Source of the DNA: Opitutaceae bacterium
Lineage (GTDB): Bacteria; Verrucomicrobiota; Verrucomicrobiia; Opitutales; Opitutaceae
Reading direction: 5' to 3'
Length of the DNA: 64,000 bases
Assembly: GCA_017994935.1 (NCBI GenBank)
Contig: JAGOJU010000009.1
Span: 20,153 to 84,152 of the forward strand
A program made the translations under genes and the position numbers. This document shows positions 34,683-43,313 of the stretch, piece after piece. Each line of letters opens with the position of its first letter. Position 1 is the stretch's first letter. A model generated the notes under the pieces. That model was not told where the DNA came from and did not search any database. It saw only the letters and a list, made by a program, of their open reading frames with translations.

Positions 34683-35014
34683 GCGAGGCACGCTTTCGCG
34701 GAGCGGCTCTCCTGCCCGGGCTGCTCCGCGGATGCTGGTCAAATCGCAGCGCAGTCGTGAACAGAAGTGGTCTTCGGCATCGGTAGCACAGTTGCCGTCA
34801 GGAGGGTGTAGCAGCTCGCCTCGTGCGACGCAGACTCCTGACCCTTTCCCATCACAAGTGACGATTCCTTGCTTCCGTATACCCGCTCCACTGGCGAAGT
34901 CATCGGATGCGTCATTCAGCATCAGGATTTCAACCCTGGTGCGCCAGGGTGAACCAGTTTTCACGACGTGCACTTCCTGATTCGTGTTTTGCCGGAGTGC
35001 TCCCGGCACCAGCC
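34683..35014. other. 332-nt intergenic region after TonB receptor, with two hairpins
   Basis: No protein-like frame is convincing here. A perfect 8-bp hairpin (CGCGGAGC / GCTCCGCG, 34697-34704 and 34733-34740) lies 15 nt after the receptor stop and may aid termination, though it has an 18-nt loop and no T-tract. A second hairpin, TGCCGG / CCGGCA at 34990-35008, ends 6 nt before the lipoprotein start and could affect its translation. Confidence 0.4.
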
Positions 35015-36187
35015 ATGAAAAAAAACATCCTGCTCCTTGTCCCTCTTCTCCTGTTCGCCGGCTGTGTTGTGTCCTCTGCGCCCCCGGCAGCCGAAAGTGG
35101 AAGTGCACGCATGCCTCTCAAACAGAATGGGGGTACCTGGCCCACAAGCCATGTGCAGGGCATCGCGGTCGACCTTCGCGGCGGCTACATCTACTATTCG
35201 TTCACCACACTGCTCGCAAAATACGATTTCAGCGGCAGGCTCGTGGGCACGCTGGTTGGCTGGACCGGACACCTGGGCGATCTCGATTTCAACCCGCTCG
35301 ACGGGCGCGTGTACGGCTCTCTCGAATACAAGAAGGACCGCTCGTTCTTCATTGCAGTGATAGATGTGGGAAGGCTGAACCGGATCGGTGTGGATGCGGC
35401 CACGTCGGACATTTTCCGGACTGTTTACCTGCCGGAAGTGGCCCGGGATTACACGGCTGACATGAATGGCGACGGCGTGTTTGACGGAGATGTCGCGAAG
35501 ACGCCTGATCATCGTTATGGATGTTCGGGCATCGATGGCGTCAGTTTCGGTCCGCAATTCGGCCGTACCGATGCACCCCGCCTGTTGACTGTCGCCTATG
35601 GCATCTACGCGAACACGGCGCGCACCGACAACGACCACCAGGTCCTTCTCCAGTACGACATCTCCGATTGGCCACGCTACGAGCGCCCGCTCACTGAAGC
35701 CGCGCCTCACCATAGCGGTCCGCCAGACGTGCACGGCAAGTATTTCGTGCGAACCGGCAACACGACCTATGGCGTGCAGAACCTCGCCTACGATGAATCA
35801 CAGCAACGCTGGTTCATGGGAGTTTACAAGGGAACCAAGCCAGCGTTTCCGAACTACCTGCTGTTCGCAGTCGACGCCCGCACCCAGCCGGTGCGTGCGG
35901 ATCTCGTCGGTGTGAATAATCCAGCGGGTTCAGGGCAGGAAGTGGGATTAGTGATCGCACTTGCGAGTGACGGATTGGCGGACGCTGCAACCGGCATTCG
36001 CGGATGGAACCAGAAAGCCAACACTGGCTTCCAGCCCGTCGGTAAGGGATTGACCTATATCTGCGAAAACTCCGGCACAAAGGGTCGCCAGACAGCGGAC
36101 CTCGTCCTCTATCGCTGGACCGGGCGCCCAGATGCTCCCTATGCGCCGGCAACTGCCGCCGATTTGGGGCAGCCGACGGGGCAATAG
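35015..36187 (+). CDS. Uncharacterised lipoprotein, beta-propeller-like
   Basis: A 390-residue lipoprotein: the signal peptide ends in a lipobox LFAGC (Cys17). The mature part has repeated strand-turn units such as GIAVDLRGGYIYYSFTTLL, DLDFNPLDGRVYGSLEY and GVQNLAYDESQQRWFMGVYK, which suggest a beta-propeller resembling SMP-30/NHL folds. An acidic segment ADMNGDGVFDGD looks like a calcium-binding loop. I do not recognise a named family. Its position downstream of a TonB receptor suggests a surface or periplasmic partner, but the 332-nt gap with hairpins argues for separate expression. Confidence 0.8.
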   Translation: MKKNILLLVPLLLFAGCVVSSAPPAAESGSARMPLKQNGGTWPTSHVQGIAVDLRGGYIYYSFTTLLAKYDFSGRLVGTLVGWTGHLGDLDFNPLDGRVYGSLEYKKDRSFFIAVIDVGRLNRIGVDAATSDIFRTVYLPEVARDYTADMNGDGVFDGDVAKTPDHRYGCSGIDGVSFGPQFGRTDAPRLLTVAYGIYANTARTDNDHQVLLQYDISDWPRYERPLTEAAPHHSGPPDVHGKYFVRTGNTTYGVQNLAYDESQQRWFMGVYKGTKPAFPNYLLFAVDARTQPVRADLVGVNNPAGSGQEVGLVIALASDGLADAATGIRGWNQKANTGFQPVGKGLTYICENSGTKGRQTADLVLYRWTGRPDAPYAPATAADLGQPTGQ

Positions 36188-36257
36188 CCTTCGGGCGGAC
36201 TCGGGGGCGATGTGCCCTGCGAAACTGACAGTCAATCGGTAGCAACAGCCAGGCGAA

Positions 36258-36554
36258 GTGTGGTTCGCCGAATTGGGCATGGCGGAAAAAAGCCGGCCGG
36301 TCTTGGTGCTTGCTTCTGCGGGAAGCGGCGATGCGCGAGCCCTCGTGATCGTGGCACCCCTCACTTCCCAACTCCGAGGACTGCGGGGTGAGGTCGATCT
36401 GGGAAAGCCTGCCTGGCTGCCCAAGCCGTCCGCCGTCAACGTCCAGGGGCTGGCCAGCTTCGATCGCAACAGGTTGGTCCGAAAAATGGGCATTCTCACC
36501 TCCGGCCAGCATGACGAGGTGAAGAACATGTTGCGCGAACTTCTGAGGCTTTGA
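36258..36554 (+). CDS. PemK/MazF-family toxin without visible antitoxin
   Basis: A 98-residue protein from GTG 36258, slightly short at the N-terminus for the family. The in-frame codons just upstream (36243-36257) read QQPGE, completing the usual GEVWFAEL start, but a TAG at 36240 blocks further extension. SRPVLVLASA, RALVIVAPLT and VNVQGLASFDRNRLVRKMG match PemK-like growth inhibitors that cleave RNA. No antitoxin gene precedes it; the upstream gene is a lipoprotein 70 nt away. The missing ATG and the short leader may mean an unusual start or decay. Confidence 0.7.
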   Translation: MWFAELGMAEKSRPVLVLASAGSGDARALVIVAPLTSQLRGLRGEVDLGKPAWLPKPSAVNVQGLASFDRNRLVRKMGILTSGQHDEVKNMLRELLRL

Positions 36555-36719
36555 TCTCCTGGGCTTCCCTCGATTTTTGGATACGGTCTGTTGAGGCAGG
36601 GTCAGGGGAGCGGGCGGCGGCGCGCGGAATCGGGCTTCTCCATTGGAATTGCGTTGGTGCTTGGTATGGCCTGCCATAGGCCGGACTCCAGACCCAATCT
36701 GTTGCTTTGAGCCACTTCG

Positions 36720-37808
36720 ATGAAACTGCGACTTCTCATGCTGGCTCTCTCTTCCTCTCTCGCCACCGGTGCGCTCGCTGAATCGTGGGTGATCCATTCC
36801 ATCGCCGGCACTGGTGAGAAAGGATTCAGCGGCGACGGCGGCCTCGCCGCCACCGCCAAGCTCAATGAGCCGTTCGGCGTCGTCCGCGGTCCCGACGGCG
36901 CGCTTTGGTTCTGCGAATTCGGTGGACAGCGGGTCCGCAAGATCGACCGGGACGGGACGATCCATACCATGGCGGGAAACGGCAACACCGGGTACGAAGG
37001 TGACGGCGGACCGGCGTTGAAAGCTTCATTCAACAAACCGCATGAAATTCGCTTCGATCGTGACGGGAATTGCTTCGTCGCCGACATGATGAACCACGCG
37101 ATCCGGCGAATCGACGCCCGGACGGGCATCGTTGTCACATTCGCTGGCAACGGCCGGAGCGGCTACAGCGGAGACGGCGGCCCCGCATCGCAGGCCTCGC
37201 TGAGTTCTCCCCACAGCATTCAGTTTGGGCCGGACGGAGATCTTTATATCTGCGACATCGGCAACCACGTCATCCGTCGTGTGAAAATGAAGACCGGCAT
37301 CATCGAGACCTTCGCCGGCACGGGCAAACCTGGGGCGACGCCGGACGGCTCCCCGATCCAGGGCACCCCGCTGCGCGGGCCCCGATCGCTCGATTTCGAT
37401 CAGCAGGGTAATCTCTGGCTCGCGACTCGCGAAGGGAATCAAGTCTTCAAGTTCAATCTGAAAAGAGGAACAATCCACCACATTGGCGGAACGGGTGCGA
37501 AGGGATTCACCGGCAACGGCGGGCCCGCCAAAGAGGCCACGCTCAGCGGCCCCAAAGGGATCGCACTCGACAGCAAGGGAAATGCCTGGCTGGCCGACAC
37601 GGAAAGTCACTCGGTGCGCCGGGTCAATGCCCGCACCGGCAACCTCGAATTGATCGCCGGCACCGGCAGCCGCGGCGACGGTCCCAACGGTGATCCTTTG
37701 CGCTGTGGGATGGCCCGCCTTCACGGCATCTTTGTCGATCAAGACGGATCGGTCTACATCGGCGATAGCGAAACCCACCGGGTGCGCGTGCTGCGCCGGT
37801 TCAAATAG
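36720..37808 (+). CDS. Secreted NHL-repeat protein
   Basis: A 362-residue protein with a signal peptide (cleavage near residue 20, ALAES). About five to six NHL repeats form a beta-propeller: each has an IAGTGEKGFSGDGG-type loop followed by LNEPFGVVRGPDGALWFCE-type strands. The Gly/Asp-rich AGNGRSGYSGDGG motif recurs every 50-60 residues. NHL propellers bind proteins, ligands or catalyse lactone or ester chemistry; the specific role is unknown. The gene begins 165 nt after the toxin gene and ends before AT-rich DNA. Confidence 0.85.
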   Translation: MKLRLLMLALSSSLATGALAESWVIHSIAGTGEKGFSGDGGLAATAKLNEPFGVVRGPDGALWFCEFGGQRVRKIDRDGTIHTMAGNGNTGYEGDGGPALKASFNKPHEIRFDRDGNCFVADMMNHAIRRIDARTGIVVTFAGNGRSGYSGDGGPASQASLSSPHSIQFGPDGDLYICDIGNHVIRRVKMKTGIIETFAGTGKPGATPDGSPIQGTPLRGPRSLDFDQQGNLWLATREGNQVFKFNLKRGTIHHIGGTGAKGFTGNGGPAKEATLSGPKGIALDSKGNAWLADTESHSVRRVNARTGNLELIAGTGSRGDGPNGDPLRCGMARLHGIFVDQDGSVYIGDSETHRVRVLRRFK

Positions 37809-38065
37809 CTTCGCGCCTTCATGGTAGATATATCGTCTTGGTGGCGAAGTTATTAAGTCATCTCTACCGAGCACTGTGGCGGCGTTGCTTGCCTTCGGTT
37901 CGACCACCCAAGCGAGCGATTACCTGCATGGTAACCCGTCCGCAGTTGATTTCGCCCGCTGTGGAACCTGGGAGCGTGACAATTGATTTCACGAAAGGCG
38001 GTTAGGTCCTCAGTTCCTCATTAGTTTATTATTTAAGTGAATTAAGATAATTAATAGAATATACG

Positions 38066-38218
38066 ATGGTTTCTTATGGACCGAGGAGCCTCAACCGGTT
38101 GCTGAAGAAAGACTTGATTCAGCTTCGCTCCGATGGGGTAAGGGTCTCCGTCGAGAAGAAAACTCAATGCGATGCAATCTGGTCCCGGCCGGACATCTTC
38201 CTCTTTCGCCGTGGCTAG
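38066..38218 (+). CDS. Possible small protein of 50 residues
   Basis: An ATG-to-TAG frame encodes a basic 50-residue peptide that includes SLNRLLKKDLIQLRSDGVR. The Leu/Lys-rich start could form a helix. I do not recognise it. It lies between the NHL and Fic genes, could be a Fic partner or a remnant of a longer gene, and has no good ribosome binding site. Chance is a real alternative. Confidence 0.25.
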   Translation: MVSYGPRSLNRLLKKDLIQLRSDGVRVSVEKKTQCDAIWSRPDIFLFRRG

Positions 38219-38247
38219 CAAGTCGCGGGGTTTAATCGTTGATAAAA

Positions 38248-38268
38248 ACTAATTTTTAATAAATTAGT
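38248..38268. promoter_or_regulatory. AT-rich inverted repeat immediately upstream of Fic start
   Basis: Perfect 8-bp arms ACTAATTT and AAATTAGT flank a 5-nt centre, ending 8 nt before the Fic ATG. The position suits an operator for autoregulation; the C-terminal winged-helix-like domain of the Fic protein is a candidate binder. It is also AT-rich enough to overlap a promoter. Confidence 0.45.
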
Positions 38269-38276
38269 ATTTAATC

Positions 38277-39620
38277 ATGAAAATGCCATCCAAACCTCCG
38301 GCCTTCAGTGGGTTGCTTGCGAGTACTCCAAACGAACGGCTCAGCGACATTTTGGACGCTGGCCGGCGTGTCGCCAAGGGGGAATACCTGCATTGGGACA
38401 AGCTCCGGCACCTTTCGCCGCCCACTGGCCTGACTCACTTGCAGTGGTGGACCGGTATCAAGCTCTACCGTTTGACCGCCAACCGGCCCGTTCCCCTCCG
38501 GGACAAATCTGGCGGAATCTTCGAGTTCTGTGTCGTTCAGGAGATCGAGGCCGCCCTCCATCAAATTGATCGGGGCGTCGGTGGAAAGCTCTCGGTTCCT
38601 GAGCCTGTCACCAATCCTCACACGCGCGATCGCTACATCATCTCCACCCTGATAGAGGAGGCCATCACCTCAAGCCAGTTGGAGGGCGCGGCGACCACTC
38701 GCGAGGTGGCCAAGGAAATGATCCGCTCCGGACGCTCCCCACGCGACTCGAGCGAGAGAATGATCCTCAACAATTACATCACGATGCGCCGCATCACCGA
38801 ACTCAAGGATCAGCCGCTCACGCCGGAGCTGGTCTTCGAGATCCACCGGCTTGTGACCCATGACACCCTGGAAAAGCCCGACGCCGCCGGACGGTTTCGC
38901 CGCGCTGACGAAAACATCCGGATCACCGATTTCGAAGGCACGGAATTCCACCTGCCGCCACCGGCCGCCGAGCTTCCACAACGCCTCGCCCAAATGTGTG
39001 ACTTTGCCAATGGGGCCAACACGGACACCTTCATCCATCCGGCGCTGCGGGCTATCATCCTGCATTTCTGGCTCGCTTACGACCATCCATTCGTCGACGG
39101 CAACGGACGCACCGCACGGGCGCTTTTCTATTGGGCGATGCTTCACCAGGGGTACTGGCTGTTTGAGTTCATCTCGATTTCTCACGTCCTGAGAAAAGCA
39201 CCGGCGCAGTACGCTCGCAGCTTCCTGTATACCGAGACCGACGGGAACGACCTCACGTATTTCATCCTAGCCCAGGTGGAAGTGGTCAAGCAGGCCATCC
39301 ATGCCTTGTACGCGTACATCGAGCGGAAGACCTCCGAAACGAAGGACCTCGAAAGCCACCTGCGCGCAGTCGGACGCTTCAATCATCGGCAAGCCGAGAT
39401 CATCCGGCACGCACTCAAGCACCGGGATCATCACTACACGATCGAAAGCCACCAGCGCAGCCACGACGTCACCTACCAGACCGCGCGCACCGACCTCCTC
39501 GATCTTGCGTCAAACCGCGTGCTCGAACAGACAAAACGCAGACGGACACTGGTGTTCACGGTGCCGCGTGACATCGAGGAGCGGTTGCGCAAACTGGAAA
39601 GGAAGCGGCCGAAAAAATGA
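38277..39620 (+). CDS. Fic/DOC family AMPylase-type protein with N-terminal inhibitory motif
   Basis: A 447-residue Fic protein. The catalytic motif HPFVDGNGRTAR (His270) is complete. The inhibitory motif (S/T)xxxE(G/N) is present as SSQLEG (Ser132, Glu136), placing it among class II Fic proteins with an N-terminal auto-inhibitory helix. A Fic-N-type domain precedes it (LIEEAITSSQLEGAATTREV), and the C-terminal 80 residues resemble a winged helix (THDV-type: HQRSHDVTYQTARTDLLDL). Such proteins usually add AMP to target proteins after relief of inhibition. The gene stands alone between AT-rich DNA and tRNA-Gly. The ATG at 38277 has no clear ribosome site; 38283 is an alternative. Confidence 0.93.
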   Translation: MKMPSKPPAFSGLLASTPNERLSDILDAGRRVAKGEYLHWDKLRHLSPPTGLTHLQWWTGIKLYRLTANRPVPLRDKSGGIFEFCVVQEIEAALHQIDRGVGGKLSVPEPVTNPHTRDRYIISTLIEEAITSSQLEGAATTREVAKEMIRSGRSPRDSSERMILNNYITMRRITELKDQPLTPELVFEIHRLVTHDTLEKPDAAGRFRRADENIRITDFEGTEFHLPPPAAELPQRLAQMCDFANGANTDTFIHPALRAIILHFWLAYDHPFVDGNGRTARALFYWAMLHQGYWLFEFISISHVLRKAPAQYARSFLYTETDGNDLTYFILAQVEVVKQAIHALYAYIERKTSETKDLESHLRAVGRFNHRQAEIIRHALKHRDHHYTIESHQRSHDVTYQTARTDLLDLASNRVLEQTKRRRTLVFTVPRDIEERLRKLERKRPKK

Positions 39621-39977
39621 AGTGGGATGTGTGGCATCGATGCATGCGTTTGAGGTTCACCATCAACTACCGGTGGTGCGGGATCCGTCCGTGACTGCGA
39701 CGGCGGCGCTGACTGAGTGGCGAGCGCGGTACTTTCTCCGGGGAATGGGGCAGCGGACGGGGTTGAGCCTTGGATCCCGCAGGTATTTCTGATCGGACTC
39801 CAAACAGGACCACCGCGTCCGAGATGACCTGCCCGGGAGCCCGTCCGGAGGCGGCAGAGTTGACCCATATCGCGGAATACTCCGGCAGGAGGTGAGACAA
39901 TGTTGGACAAACGATTCAGAGCCGATGCGCGCTGCGCAACTGACACTCCAATCGTGCAGGTCAGCCCGGAGTTTTTC
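39621..39977. other. 357-nt region between Fic and tRNA-Gly
   Basis: No supported gene. At 39917-39950 the sequence resembles 36201-36234 (CTGCGCAACTGACAC versus CTGCGAAACTGACAG, with similar flanks); the two copies are direct repeats bracketing the toxin-NHL-Fic segment. The similarity is imperfect and could be chance. Confidence 0.35.
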
Positions 39978-40051
39978 TGGTGCGGGTGGCGGGAATCGAA
40001 CCCGCCTCTCATGCTTGGGAAGCACACATTCTACCGATGAACTACACCCGC
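39978..40051 (-). tRNA. trnG: tRNA-Gly (CCC anticodon)
   Basis: Minus-strand cloverleaf of 74 nt with acceptor GCGGGTG / CACCCGC, anticodon CCC in loop TTCCCAA, T-loop TTCGATT and an encoded 3' CCA at 39978-39980. It borders the Fic-containing accessory segment, and tRNA genes are common integration sites. Confidence 0.96.
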
Positions 40052-40219
40052 GAAGAGTGGGGTCATGATGAAGGCCGAGCTTTGTGGGTCAACGCTCTTT
40101 AACGGACCTCCCTTGGGGCCGCACGGGAGGCCCCGGAGTTGGGGCATGTTTGGGGATGTTCAGGGACCCCGGGCGGGACGAGGCTTTCCAGGTGTTGCCG
40201 GGCAATGCCCTCCAGACGC

Positions 40220-41533
40220 ATGCCAACCTATCGTTACCACGCCGTCCAGGCGGGCGCCCGCCGAAAGATCTCCCGCACCCTGGATGCCGGCTCGGAGGCA
40301 GAGGTCATTTCATGGCTGAAAGCCTTGGGGCTTTCCCCGATAGCAATCGCGAAGATTCGCGAGGATGACCTTGCGGGAGAGGTCAGGGAGACGCGTGCCG
40401 CGGATCCAGAAGTATTCAGATTGGCATCCTTCAAGGAAATCGGCGCGTCCCTGGGACAATGGTGGCGATCCGCAGCAGCACAACCGCGCATCCGAAACAA
40501 GACGCTGAGCGCGTTCACGCGTCAGCTTGCGACTCTTATCGCAGCGGGGATGCCGATCCTGCGAAGCCTGGAACTGCTGTCCCGTCAGGAACGGACGCCT
40601 GCCGTGCGACTGATGCTCAATGGGCTCGCGGCTTCCATTCGATCGGGTGAAAGCCTCTCCGCCGGTCTGGCCCGACATCCCAGGATCTTTGATTCTCTCT
40701 ACATCAATATGATCAGGGCAGGGGAGGCGGGAGGCATGATGGATGCCGTGCTGGAGCGCCTGGCGCGCTACCTGGAGAAAGCGGCACGAACCCGGGGCAG
40801 GGTGAAGGCAGCGCTGGCCTATCCGCTGGTCATCATCGTCGTCGCAGGCGGGATTGTGGCCGCGTTGACGACCTTTGTGGTCCCGAAATTCGAACAGATT
40901 TTCCTGTCGCAGCTCAACGGCCGCTCCCTGCCGCTGCTGACTCAAGCCGTGCTCGTGCTGTCCAAGGGCGTCTCCCACCATCTTCCGTTTCTCGTTTTCG
41001 TTTCAGCATTGGGAGGTTTCTCGAGCGTTTGGGTTGCGAGGCAGGAGTGGTTCAAGCACCGCTGGCATCGATGGGCACTGAGGCTTCCTCTTGCGGGTGA
41101 TTTCCTCTTGCTGGTTTCGATGACTCGTTTCTGCCGGACCTGCGGAACCCTCCTGGCGGCGGGGGTGCCGATCCTGCACGCGCTTTCGTTGACCCGGAAT
41201 GCCACTGAGAACCGTGCGGTGGCGGCGGCGCTCGTCCGGCTCAAAACCCGTCTCGAAGCCGGGGCGATGGTTGCGGCCGGCCTTCGGGAAACGGGCATCT
41301 TTCCACCCCTGCTCATAGCGATGGTGGAGGTGGGCGAGGCGACCGGCAGGCTCCCCGAAATGCTGACAGGTGTCGCCGATGTCTACGACGAGCAGATCGA
41401 CACCACGGTGACAGCCTTTACGTCACTGCTTGAGCCGCTCTTGATCGTCCTGATGGCGCTGGTCGTCGGCACGATCGTCATCGCCCTGTTTCTGCCGATG
41501 ATCGAAATCATCAGGAGCCTGAGCGGCGGCTAG
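40220..41533 (+). CDS. Type II secretion/type IV pilus inner-membrane platform protein (GspF/PilC family)
   Basis: A 437-residue platform protein with the usual two T2SSF domains (about residues 95-215 and 300-420) and three to four helices. TLSAFTRQLATLIAAGMPIL opens the first and MTRFCRTCGTLLAAGVPILH the second. IRAGEAGGMMDAVLERLA and VEVGEATGRLPEMLTGVA are the paired GE(A)xG motifs, and the C-terminus IVIALFLPMIEIIRSL is typical. It normally works with a GspE/PilB ATPase, which is not adjacent. The ATG at 40220 starts the conserved MPTYRYHAV. Its 3' end overlaps the convergent nuclease gene by 23 nt. Confidence 0.92.
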   Translation: MPTYRYHAVQAGARRKISRTLDAGSEAEVISWLKALGLSPIAIAKIREDDLAGEVRETRAADPEVFRLASFKEIGASLGQWWRSAAAQPRIRNKTLSAFTRQLATLIAAGMPILRSLELLSRQERTPAVRLMLNGLAASIRSGESLSAGLARHPRIFDSLYINMIRAGEAGGMMDAVLERLARYLEKAARTRGRVKAALAYPLVIIVVAGGIVAALTTFVVPKFEQIFLSQLNGRSLPLLTQAVLVLSKGVSHHLPFLVFVSALGGFSSVWVARQEWFKHRWHRWALRLPLAGDFLLLVSMTRFCRTCGTLLAAGVPILHALSLTRNATENRAVAAALVRLKTRLEAGAMVAAGLRETGIFPPLLIAMVEVGEATGRLPEMLTGVADVYDEQIDTTVTAFTSLLEPLLIVLMALVVGTIVIALFLPMIEIIRSLSGG

Positions 41534-42539
41534 CTTCCTCGTTTGATGTTCCGGATGACACATGACGTGTGAGAAGGGGCGAATTCAAGCCAGGAAGCCT
41601 TTCAGAGAATTCCTCCCCTGGCCCGGCCTGCCGCAGCGCCCGCTGCACCATTCCCATTTTCGCATCGAGATTGTCGATCATCGAAACCAGCACGGCCTCG
41701 GGTGTTGCGGCGTAGACGGCCGCCCCCCATTCAGGTTCCCCCTGGTGGCTCAGCACGATGTGCTCCAGCCGCTCGAGTCGCTCCGCGTCGAGGTGGGCCT
41801 TGAGTGCCGCTTTCCGGACAAGCTGGTAGCCCAGCACGACATGGCCCTGCAGAATACCGCGGCGGCTTCGCCGGGTGGCAAGCGTGCCTTCGTACTCGAT
41901 GGTTTTTCCCACATCGTGCAGGAGGATGCCCGCCAGCGCGAGGTCGGCATCAACCTCGGGATAGACGGGTAGCAGGACGATGCAGGCGCGGAGCATGTGG
42001 ACTGTGTGCTCAAGCAGGCCGTGACGATATGCGTGGTGCATCGATACCGCAGCAGGGCACCAGCGGAAAACCTCGCCGACCTCCTCGAAAACCCCGCGAA
42101 CGGTGAGGCGGAGTTCGTCGTGCCTGATGCGGTCAATGCCGTCATGAAGTTCCTTCCAGAGGACCTCGGCATTCTCCGGTGCGAGTTCAACCAGTCCGTC
42201 GAGAACGCCGGGCGCCGCAAGGTCCTCCTCGGAGAGCACCGCGACACGAACCAGCCGGGGTGAGAACCGCCCTTGAAAATAATCGGTCTTTCCCTCCACA
42301 CGCACCACGGCGCCGTCCCCGGCCTGCCGGAAGTTCTCCAGGATGGGATTGTCGTTGAAGAGGGTGCAGGAGAAGGATCCTCCTCTGTCGCCGAGTTCCA
42401 GACTGATGAAGGGATTGCCATTGGAGGCGATCTTGGACGCGAGCTTCTTGATCACCAGAATCGCGGAAAACATCCGGCCCGGCACGGGATCGAGGGCTTT
42501 GAGGTCGCGGACTGATTGGAGTGGGCTTTCGTCTGGCAT
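41511..42539 (-). CDS. YhaM-like 3'-5' exoribonuclease with OB and HD domains
   Basis: A 342-residue protein. Residues about 20-110 form an OB fold (FISLELGDRGGSFSCTLFND). The C-terminal HD domain has HHAYRHGLLEHTVHMLRAC (first His), LAGILLHDVGKTIEYEG (the HD pair) and EHIVLSHQGEPEWGA. This OB-HD order is that of YhaM/CBF1, a 3'-5' exoribonuclease. The ATG at 42539 starts a plausible short leader. It is 56 nt after the phosphoesterase gene on the same strand and overlaps pilC-like gene end to end. Confidence 0.88.
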   Translation of the reverse strand: MPDESPLQSVRDLKALDPVPGRMFSAILVIKKLASKIASNGNPFISLELGDRGGSFSCTLFNDNPILENFRQAGDGAVVRVEGKTDYFQGRFSPRLVRVAVLSEEDLAAPGVLDGLVELAPENAEVLWKELHDGIDRIRHDELRLTVRGVFEEVGEVFRWCPAAVSMHHAYRHGLLEHTVHMLRACIVLLPVYPEVDADLALAGILLHDVGKTIEYEGTLATRRSRRGILQGHVVLGYQLVRKAALKAHLDAERLERLEHIVLSHQGEPEWGAAVYAATPEAVLVSMIDNLDAKMGMVQRALRQAGPGEEFSERLPGLNSPLLTRHVSSGTSNEEASRRSGS

Positions 42540-42595
42540 TCCGGATGCTGAGGCAAGAGTTCGATGCGTGGATGGCAACCGCAGAAATGATGCGT

Positions 42596-43255
42596 TCAGC
42601 CAAAGTAACGCCGCCGGGCCTTGACCTGGACGAACCGCTTGTCGGGAAGCAGGTACGCCGTCAGATATCCGCCAAGCACGCAGGCTGTATCGATGCCCAC
42701 CGACCATTTGAGGGGATGAATTTCCGGTCTCGGGGTGTGGCCATAGACGACATAGGGCGGACCTTTCCAGAATTCGGCCCAGGACGGACAGTTTTCGCAC
42801 TCGGCCCGTTTGCGGGGCCTGCCTGAGGGGTCGATCACCTGGATGCGCGTGACAACGCTGGCCGGCTGGCCCGACCAGGGAGAGCCGGGCAGGAATCCGC
42901 CATGGACAAAAACGGTCTGCGCCTCCTCGACAGAGTGGGTGAGCGGCATCTGTTCCAGAAACTTCCAGTCGTCTGGCCGCAGTCTGGAAAGCGTGTCCTC
43001 ATCGGTTTCGCCCAGAAGGTTGCGATTGCCTGTCTTGCGATATTCAAGCAGTCGCAGTTCATGGTTTCCCAGCAGCGCGAGGGCACCGTGTTGTTTCGCC
43101 AGATCGATGACCCGAAGGCTGTCCGGGCCACGGTTTATGAGATCGCCCAGGAGGACCAGCCGATCCTGAGGGGTCGGTGACAGCCGATCCAGCATCTCGG
43201 AGAATTCCGCGTGGCAGCCATGGATGTCGCCGATGGCGATGATGCGTGCGTTCAT
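42596..43255 (-). CDS. PPP-family metallophosphoesterase (protein-phosphatase/ApaH-like)
   Basis: A 219-residue calcineurin-like phosphoesterase. The metal motifs are IAIGDIHGCHAEF, VLLGDLINRGPDS and LLGNHELRLLEY, with later His ligands in VFVHGGFLPGS and VVYGHTPRPE. The GDxHG, GDxVxRGxxS-like and GNHE pattern is that of bacterial serine/threonine phosphatases and ApaH-type hydrolases; short length favours the former. Target unknown. It lies upstream of the YhaM-like gene and is divergent from the next gene with 58 nt between starts. Confidence 0.9.
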   Translation of the reverse strand: MNARIIAIGDIHGCHAEFSEMLDRLSPTPQDRLVLLGDLINRGPDSLRVIDLAKQHGALALLGNHELRLLEYRKTGNRNLLGETDEDTLSRLRPDDWKFLEQMPLTHSVEEAQTVFVHGGFLPGSPWSGQPASVVTRIQVIDPSGRPRKRAECENCPSWAEFWKGPPYVVYGHTPRPEIHPLKWSVGIDTACVLGGYLTAYLLPDKRFVQVKARRRYFG

Positions 43256-43313
43256 GCGATCTCAGGTGAAATTTGCTAGCGTCGTGAAGGCCGGAAAGTA
43301 AACAAGAAAGGCT

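Larger units (their letters stand above)
37809..38276. other. AT-rich 468-nt intergenic region before Fic gene
   Basis: This region is clearly richer in A and T than the rest of the window, especially 38010-38070 and 38230-38275. It contains a possible 50-codon frame at 38066-38218 and an inverted repeat just before the Fic start. The composition shift suggests recent acquisition of the Fic module or a relic of a mobile element, though no transposase is visible. Confidence 0.5.
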
